From Temnopleurus reevesii (Eukaryota; Echinodermata; Echinoidea; Temnopleuroida; Temnopleuridae), in NCBI GenBank assembly GCA_036244855.1, contig BQKZ01002376.1, forward strand, positions 39,833 to 76,363: a stretch of DNA of 36,531 nucleotides, written 5' to 3'. The position numbers were made by a program, and so were the translations under genes. This document shows positions 31,356-36,531 of the stretch, one piece after another. The first letter of the stretch is position 1. Every line of letters begins with the position of its first letter. A model generated the notes under the pieces. The model worked only from the letters and a program-made list of their open reading frames with translations, had not been told where the DNA came from and made no database searches.

Positions 31356-32290
31356 CATATAGGGACCGCACAGTCTCTATTCTGCGCTGGTCCAATCACA
31401 CATCATGCTCCTAGGCCGACTGATCGAAAGCAAATAGTGCATTGCACAAACGAAAGGTCGAAGGTCTCCTTCCGACCGATCAGACCGATCGAGAGGCACA
31501 CGCAGGTGAACACAGTCATCACGCTAACTTAACCGAACAGTGTCATCCATCACGTGACATCATTACGTGCTCATCAATGAACTCCATAATACTGCCATTC
31601 CTTCCATTATGTCCACATCTTCCGTAGATTAAAAAAACATGATCATCGCGAGAAGCTTGACCATGCGAGACTTTTGGTTACGTTTCTGCTTCCTGCATAG
31701 TAGACATCCTATTCTTGGCTGGTCCAATAACGTATTCTGCTCCTAGGCCTGACTGATCGAAAGCAAATAGTGCATTGCACAAACGAAAGGTCAAATGTCT
31801 CCTTACGACCGGTCTCAGCGTGGACTTATCAAGAAAAACACGTATGTGAAGGCGGCATCTCGCTAACATAACCGTCCACTTTCATCCATCACGTAACATG
31901 ATAGTACGTTCACATCTTCCGTAGATTTTGAAATAGAAGAGTCCTGAGGAGCGTGACCTCTGAGGGACTTCCGGCTACGTTTCTACTTTTGGCATAGAAG
32001 GCATACTATTCAAATGCATCGCACTGACGCCGTGACGTGACTTACTAGGTCAAAAGTCCCCTTCTGACAAGTAAAATGAACGCATACGTTAACACGTTCA
32101 TCACGCTTACTAAACGGAGCACTGTGTCCTCCATCTCATGACAGTATCACGTGATCATCGATGAACTCTGCATTACAGCCAATTGCTTCCATAACATGTT
32201 CACATCTCCCGTAGATTTTGAAATAGAAGAGTCCCGAGGAGCGTGACCTCTAAGGGGCTTCCGGCTACGTTTCTACTTCCGGCATAGAAG
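31356..32290 (+). repeat. Three-unit ~300-330-bp tandem repeat with E-boxes
   Basis: Units begin near 31365, 31695 and 31992. Shared words are gactgatcgaaagcaaatag (units 1 and 2), catcacg and cttccgtagattttgaaata, gaagagtcc, gcttccggctacgtttctac (units 2 and 3). CACGTG is at 31551 and 32148, and the middle unit has CACGTA instead. GC is higher than in the flanks. It is non-coding as far as I can see. Confidence 0.8.
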
Positions 32291-32539
32291 GCATACGTGA
32301 TCTCCGACGTCCGTTTGGTAGTGATCGTGTTCGAGCTGGAGGAAAAAAATAGATAGATAAAAGATGAATATAGTCGTAATATATACGACCGTCTTGATAT
32401 GAACAAGATTTTATTTTAATCTCCGCTGAAGATGTGCTTATCAAGATCTCCTCCACAGAACGGGCTCAATAAAGGCACCATGATGAAGCACATTCCGAAA
32501 GAATTCTTTCTCATACTACTACTAGTTTGATCGCCCTTA

Positions 32540-32680
32540 TATAGATAGATAGATTTTTTTTATTTAAACACGATAAAACAACCCAAACAGATACACAGTC
32601 TGGTTTACATTGGGGCTGTGCCATTAACATAATTTTGAGAAGAATAAAGAAAAGGCTGAAAACAAAATGTGACATATTAT
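32540..32680 (-). mobile_element. Possible retroelement 3' end with GATA tract
   Basis: atagatagatagattttttt, tatttaaacac followed by tggtttacattggggctgtg resembles the layout at 2565. A reversed LINE tail is possible. The minus-strand AATAAA here, ~650 nt past the channel stop, could equally serve as that gene's poly(A) signal. Confidence 0.3.
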
Positions 32681-32689
32681 GCAAATTTA

Positions 32690-33040
32690 AACAACCTTTA
32701 AAAGATTTGTCTACAGGACGGCGGTCCTACTCCCCCTAGATCAATACAGGTCTTATACATGAAAGCTTAAAAGAACCAACGTTGACTCATCACTGGTTTA
32801 AAGGGTGCCACTATTGCGTTTATAGCAACATCTGCCCATTGTTCATGGAATTTGTAAACACAGAAATATGTAGAAAAACGCTTGGCTGACGCTAACATGT
32901 GCGTATATTGAGAGCTATAGCCGAACACCTTTATAAGTCATTCAAGTGTATTTCGTCTCTCGAGGAGCGATTCTCGAATTTCTTGAAGGCTTGACAGACG
33001 TTGGCTATAAGGTGTGACTAATGGAGCCTTTTCTTTAAAG
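32690..33040. other. Intergenic, nothing recognised
   Basis: There is no motif or reading frame that I can support. Confidence 0.5.
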
Positions 33041-33045
33041 GTCTT

Positions 33046-33295
33046 GCATTAGCGCTGAACAGAAGGGACAAATAATTTGGACAATGTAAACTATTTCATC
33101 GAAGCTTTCACGTTAGCTTTCTGAACTCGAAAGAAAATAGCTTCCCTATTTGTGCACTGAACAGGTGGGGCACCTTTTTGAAATTCCTCAGTAGATAATG
33201 GGACAGAAGTTTCTAATTGAGCATTCAGCTAATGTGAATGCTTGAATGGAAGCTAATTACTTTGTCCAAATCCCTTGTCCCCGCTGCCCAAAGTG
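33046..33295. mobile_element. MITE-like hairpin, family G, copy 3, overlapping the K+ channel tail exon
   Basis: The left arm ctgaacagaagggacaaata, atttggacaatgtaaact is mirrored by agctaattactttgtccaaa, tcccttgtccccgctgccca. The right arm overlaps the last ~71 bases of the predicted channel coding sequence on the opposite strand, including its stop codon. Confidence 0.75.
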
Positions 33296-33595
33296 ACGTA
33301 TACCCACCATTGTTACCATTCGGCATAAAGCTCTCCCGCCTCGCGTTCGCCTGCGGCATGAGGCTCATCCGTTTCACCATCCTTCTCGGCTTGCCACCGC
33401 CGTCCCCACCCGGCTCCTTGGGCGGCGGAGATGACGGCGATGGTGAACGCGTCTTCTTCGGGCTGGCGAACGTCTCCGCGCACTCGTCGGTGAATGTCAC
33501 GCTGATACTGGTTTTCTCCCCCTTAGCGGAGGCGGCGGTGAAGAGGTGGGTTGGTGTGTCCTTGTGCTTGTCTTCGGCTTGTATGGACCCGGATA
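33225..33595 (-). CDS. K+ channel C-terminal cytoplasmic exon, tail supplied by a MITE
   Basis: The acceptor is ...atcccgtag. The phase fits the S1-S6 exon exactly (ACT-G | TA-TCC), giving FQLKTVSGSIQAEDKHKDTP. The exon encodes a soluble tail with TSISVTFTDECAETF, a Ser/Pro run (SPKKTRSPSPSSPPPKEP), a glycine patch and basic serine sites (RRMVKRMSL, ARRESFMP) that look like kinase substrates. GC is much higher than around it. The last ~23 codons (YTSLWAAGTRDLDKVI and on) and the TGA at 33225 lie in a family-G hairpin, so the present C-terminus is element-derived. A weak GTATAC just before (near 33303) could instead be a donor to a further exon. Confidence 0.75.
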
Positions 33596-34079
33596 CTACG
33601 GGATAGAAACGAGAAAATGGGTTAATATTTGGCAAACTTAAACCCCAATCACATAGAAGCCCAGAAGCAACACGGCTCACCACGACTCTTTATCCAGGAC
33701 TGAACTGGGTAAGGAGTGAGAAAGAATCGTGTTGAGTCGTGATAAATCGTGGCTCTATTTCACTGGGGCTTTTCGATTCAATATTTGACAAAATGGTTCT
33801 CAAGAACTGACGGCGGATTACACATTTCTGGAATGCATATTTACGAAAGATCCTTTTTTGGTCCTTTGTAGATGATGGGGAAAATTATCTACAAAGGGTC
33901 GAATGATCTTAGGTTGACAACTTCGGCATAATCTGTGATGTCATACACGAAGAATTCCATGTGTAAATGAATAAAAATGGATCTTTGTCATATTTCAATT
34001 AAGTAATCACCGCCATTCTTTCTGGAATGCTTGCAGAATTGATATGTCCATATCATACCTGAACAAAAAACAAATAAGA
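33596..34079 (-). other. K+ channel intron, upstream part
   Basis: Intron between the S1-S6 exon and the tail exon. A short direct/inverted pair (agaatcgtgttgagtcgtga) lies near 33724. Nothing coding is seen. The rest of the intron is the family-F half element. Confidence 0.6.
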
Positions 34080-34320
34080 TTGTGTAAAATACAAAATTCA
34101 ATGTACAATGTAAATGGAGAGGTCTCCATGTTGTTAACCATTTTTTTTGCCTGCAGGTTGCGAACTCACAGGTTCCATGAGGGGTGTAAATCAAAACTTT
34201 GAAAATTCATTTACTTATGAAACAATTATCTGATTTTGCTCACATTTAAGTTCAAAGTTTGTTTTTCCTATTTTCCTCATTTACTGACAGCAACCCAGTG
34301 TCAGGGTGAAGTTCTCCTTT
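34080..34320. mobile_element. Half copy of large palindrome, family F, beside the K+ channel exon
   Basis: The stretch with aatggagaggtctccatgtt, ccatgaggggtgtaaatcaa, tctgattttgctcacattta and gtgaagttctcctttaaa matches the right arm of 35433-36014. It ends ~15 bp from the donor of the channel's main exon, so the start of that intron is element-derived. Confidence 0.75.
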
Positions 34321-34341
34321 AAAATCTAAAAATAAACTTAC

Positions 34342-35233
34342 CAGTCTTCAACTGGAAGTCATCACTCCTGATACTTGCATCGTCATCTTCCGTCGTAGAC
34401 TGCGTCGAATATCCGCTGATACTGGACGACATGTTGGCACCTTGTGTCTTTAAGGCATCCGCAGCGCCGACCAATACCCTCTTCCGCTTCTTCGGTAGCT
34501 TTGCCCTCGCCTGGGCATGTGTGTAGTACAGCGCGAAGTTATTGACGATGACAGGTACAGGTAGAGCTAGGATCAAGACACCCGTGATGGCCGTTAGCGC
34601 CCCGACGATCATCCCTAACCATGTCCGGGGCACAAGGTCACCATACCCAACCGTCGTCATTGTCACAACGGCCCACCAGAACCCTACGGGGATATTCTGG
34701 AAGTCGTTCTTCTGCCCCTCCGCTGCGACCCATCGCTCTGCATAGTAAACCAAACTCGAAGACACCAGCACACCCAACCCCAAGAACACAATCAACAGTA
34801 CAAGTTCCTTTGCGGACGCCTTCAGAGTATGCACAAGGATTTGTAGCCCACTTAGGTGGCGCGCTAGCTTGAACACTCAGAAGATCCGTACGATCCGCAT
34901 AAAACCAAGAATCTCATTCCACGACCCAGTCAGCTGCGTGTTCGCGATCTTCACTACGGCATCGACGTAGAACGGCACGCAAGCAATGATGTCGATGATG
35001 TTGAGAGCGGCAAGGAAGAACCTGAGTTTGTTCGGACAGAAAACGAGACGGACGATGAGCTCGATGGTGAAGAACGCGACGCAGATGCCTTCGAGAATGA
35101 ACAGGGCTTCGATGGGCTCGCTGATCGGCTCTCCCGATGTGGAGTTCGTAACGACGATGAAAGACTCTGCGGTCTCCATACAAAATGACATTATTGACAA
35201 CATGACGAAGGCAAAAGATATTGTGGCCGTTAG
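34342..35233 (-). CDS. Kv3/Shaw-type voltage-gated K+ channel, S1-S6 exon, with in-frame stop in S4
   Basis: This is the membrane core of a voltage-gated K+ channel alpha subunit. The acceptor (...cctatacag) precedes 35233 and a GTAAGT donor follows 34342. Seen in order: S1 ([16 protein letters not shown]), S2 ([20 protein letters not shown]), S3 ([19 protein letters not shown]), S4 ([21 protein letters not shown]), S5 ([20 protein letters not shown]), pore helix and filter ([15 protein letters not shown]) and S6 with the PVP gating hinge ([19 protein letters not shown]). The [14 protein letters not shown] segment after S6 closely resembles Drosophila Shaw. Codon 119 (34877-34879) is TGA where relatives have Arg, so one C-to-T change of CGA explains it. 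Everything else is intact, which points to a nonsense allele or base error. The T1 domain is outside the window. Confidence 0.88.
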
Positions 35234-35235
35234 CT

Positions 35236-35268
35236 GTATAGGAGGGGGGGGGGGGGGGGGGGGGGGGA
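35236..35268 (+). repeat. Poly-G run beside the K+ channel acceptor
   Basis: About 25 G on the + strand is a C-rich pyrimidine tract on the gene's strand, placed directly before the cag acceptor at 35234. It may serve as the polypyrimidine tract. Its length is likely to vary or be misread. Confidence 0.85.
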
Positions 35269-35432
35269 AGAAAAAGAAAGAAAAGTGGTTTGTTTTGTTG
35301 TTGTAAAAATAGGTAAATCACCATCTTTAAATGACAATTAAGAAATATAGCACCCTTGAGACAATAGGACCGACGCTTTTATCCTTTATCACAACAGTCC
35401 GTTTATTGCCAAACCTGATGTCAGGTTGAGTG

Positions 35433-36014
35433 TTTAAAGGGGAACTTCACCCAGACATTAATGTGCTAAGTGGATGAAGAAAAATACAATGATCAAACTG
35501 TGAAAATTTCAGCAAAGTCCGATGATCCATTCAAAAGTTATGCATTTTCACAGTTTTAATTTCTACACCTCATGGGCTCCTTAAATTGGCAACCTACCTG
35601 AATAAAATGTCTGCCAACATGGAGAACTCTCCATTCACTTTGTACACATAATTTCACATTTTCTTCTTTTTCTAGAAAAGTAGACAAAAATGTACTTTTC
35701 TCTTAAAGTATGATATGAACATTTTGATTCTGCATGCATTTCGGAATGAATTTTGTTGATTTATTGTTTTCTAGAAAAAGAAGAAAAAGTGAAATTATGT
35801 GTACAAAGTGAATGGAGAGTTCTCCATGTTGGCAGCCATTTTGTGCCTGTACGTTGCCAATTTAAGGAGCCCATGAGGGGTTTAAATCAAAACTTTGAAA
35901 ATTCATAACTTTTGAACGGATTGTCGGATTTTGCTCAAATTTTCACAGTTTGATCATTGTATTTTTATTCATTCACTTAGCGCATATCAATGTCTGGGTG
36001 AAGTTCCCCTTTAA
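35433..36014. mobile_element. Complete ~580-bp palindromic element, family F
   Basis: tttaaaggggaacttcaccc at the left is mirrored by gggtgaagttcccctttaa at the right. The arms of about 250 bp match closely (for example gttctccattcactttgtac / gtacaaagtgaatggagagt), with a short centre near 35700-35770. There is no coding capacity. Two partial relatives lie at 26549 and 34080. Confidence 0.9.
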
Positions 36015-36531
36015 GGTATCGGCACTATTGTCCAAAGGCTACAGTACAGAGCACTGGTAAAATTATATTTCTAAAAATTTACTTGGTAGGAGACCTGGTA
36101 AAAATATGTATTCCTTAAAATGATTTGGCGCCTTTAAGGCTATTGTCAGGAAACAACAACGCAAAAACACCTTGAGCAGTGTTACCTTTAAACGTGTACT
36201 CTTAAAATTGCACGTAATTATCAGTATTATTATTATCATCATCATCATCATCATTATCTTTAGTAATAATAGTAGTTATTGTGTAGCAGAAATAGTGGAA
36301 GTAGAGTTGGTATGTTAGCAGCAGTAGTTGTAATAGTAGTGGTAGAAGTGGTGGTGGTGGTGGTAGAAGTAGTAGTAGTAGCATATTTTTCATTGTTCAC
36401 TAGTCTTTCCATTCAATTATTTAGTGAACAATAACAAGCAACATATAGCAGAACGAGGAGGGAGGGGGAGGTATGACCCCCAACGAACTTACAAAATTAC
36501 CCCTATTTCTGGTTCCGCCCTTTCTGCGGCA
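36015..36531. repeat. Microsatellite-bearing flank
   Basis: (att/atc)n at 36222-36260 and (gtagtg)n/(gta)n at 36325-36382. No T1-domain exon of the K+ channel could be found in this stretch. Confidence 0.7.

Noticed and set aside
33238..33606. Plus-strand 122-codon frame
   Set aside because: It is antisense to the K+ channel tail exon, and the minus frame joins in phase to the S1-S6 exon.
34914..35324. Minus-strand 136-codon frame with a poly-Pro start
   Set aside because: It reads the poly-G run and an alternate frame of the S1-S4 coding sequence.

Overview
The window looks like AT-rich nuclear DNA from a marine invertebrate, most probably an echinoderm of the sea-urchin type. That is inference. 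It rests on short exons in long AT-rich introns, GT-AG splice junctions, many small palindromic (MITE-like) elements, tRNA-derived SINEs with (ATT)n tails, and dense microsatellites. I see no prokaryotic features, CRISPR array or origin.

Two protein-coding genes can be supported, and both are incomplete here. (1) On the + strand, five phase-compatible exons between 5043 and 12134 encode the post-zinc-finger extension, hinge, complete ligand-binding domain and C-terminus of an NR1-type nuclear receptor (NR1D/E75/PPAR-like by eye). The zinc-finger exons should lie left of base 1. (2) On the - strand, two exons (35233-34342 and 33595-33225) encode S1-S6 and the C-terminus of a Kv3/Shaw-type voltage-gated K+ channel. 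The T1 exon(s) should lie right of the window. The channel exon has an in-frame TGA in the middle of S4, and the last ~23 codons plus the stop come from a MITE-like hairpin.

Layout: 1-4500 is non-coding with several foldback elements. 4508-12134 is the receptor, whose introns hold many partial copies of its own exons: a four-fold acceptor-plus-exon-head array, at least nine copies of the helix-3 exon, two and a half copies of the next exon, and 35-bp minisatellites. 12135-33050 is a long 3'UTR/intergenic stretch with tandem repeats, MITEs, SINEs and a ~0.94 kb GAT array. 33225-35233 is the channel. The remainder is a ~580 bp palindrome and microsatellites.

The assembly needs care. Of five single-N positions, three (9895, 17852, 26490) clearly end a sequence that starts again just to the right, and a fourth (7985) sits between two copies of minisatellite plus exon. 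This is the pattern expected when two diverged haplotypes are laid end to end, so some apparent duplications, including two receptor exon copies, may be artefacts. Other duplications have no N nearby and look real. The two genes are unrelated in function and simply lie tail to tail.
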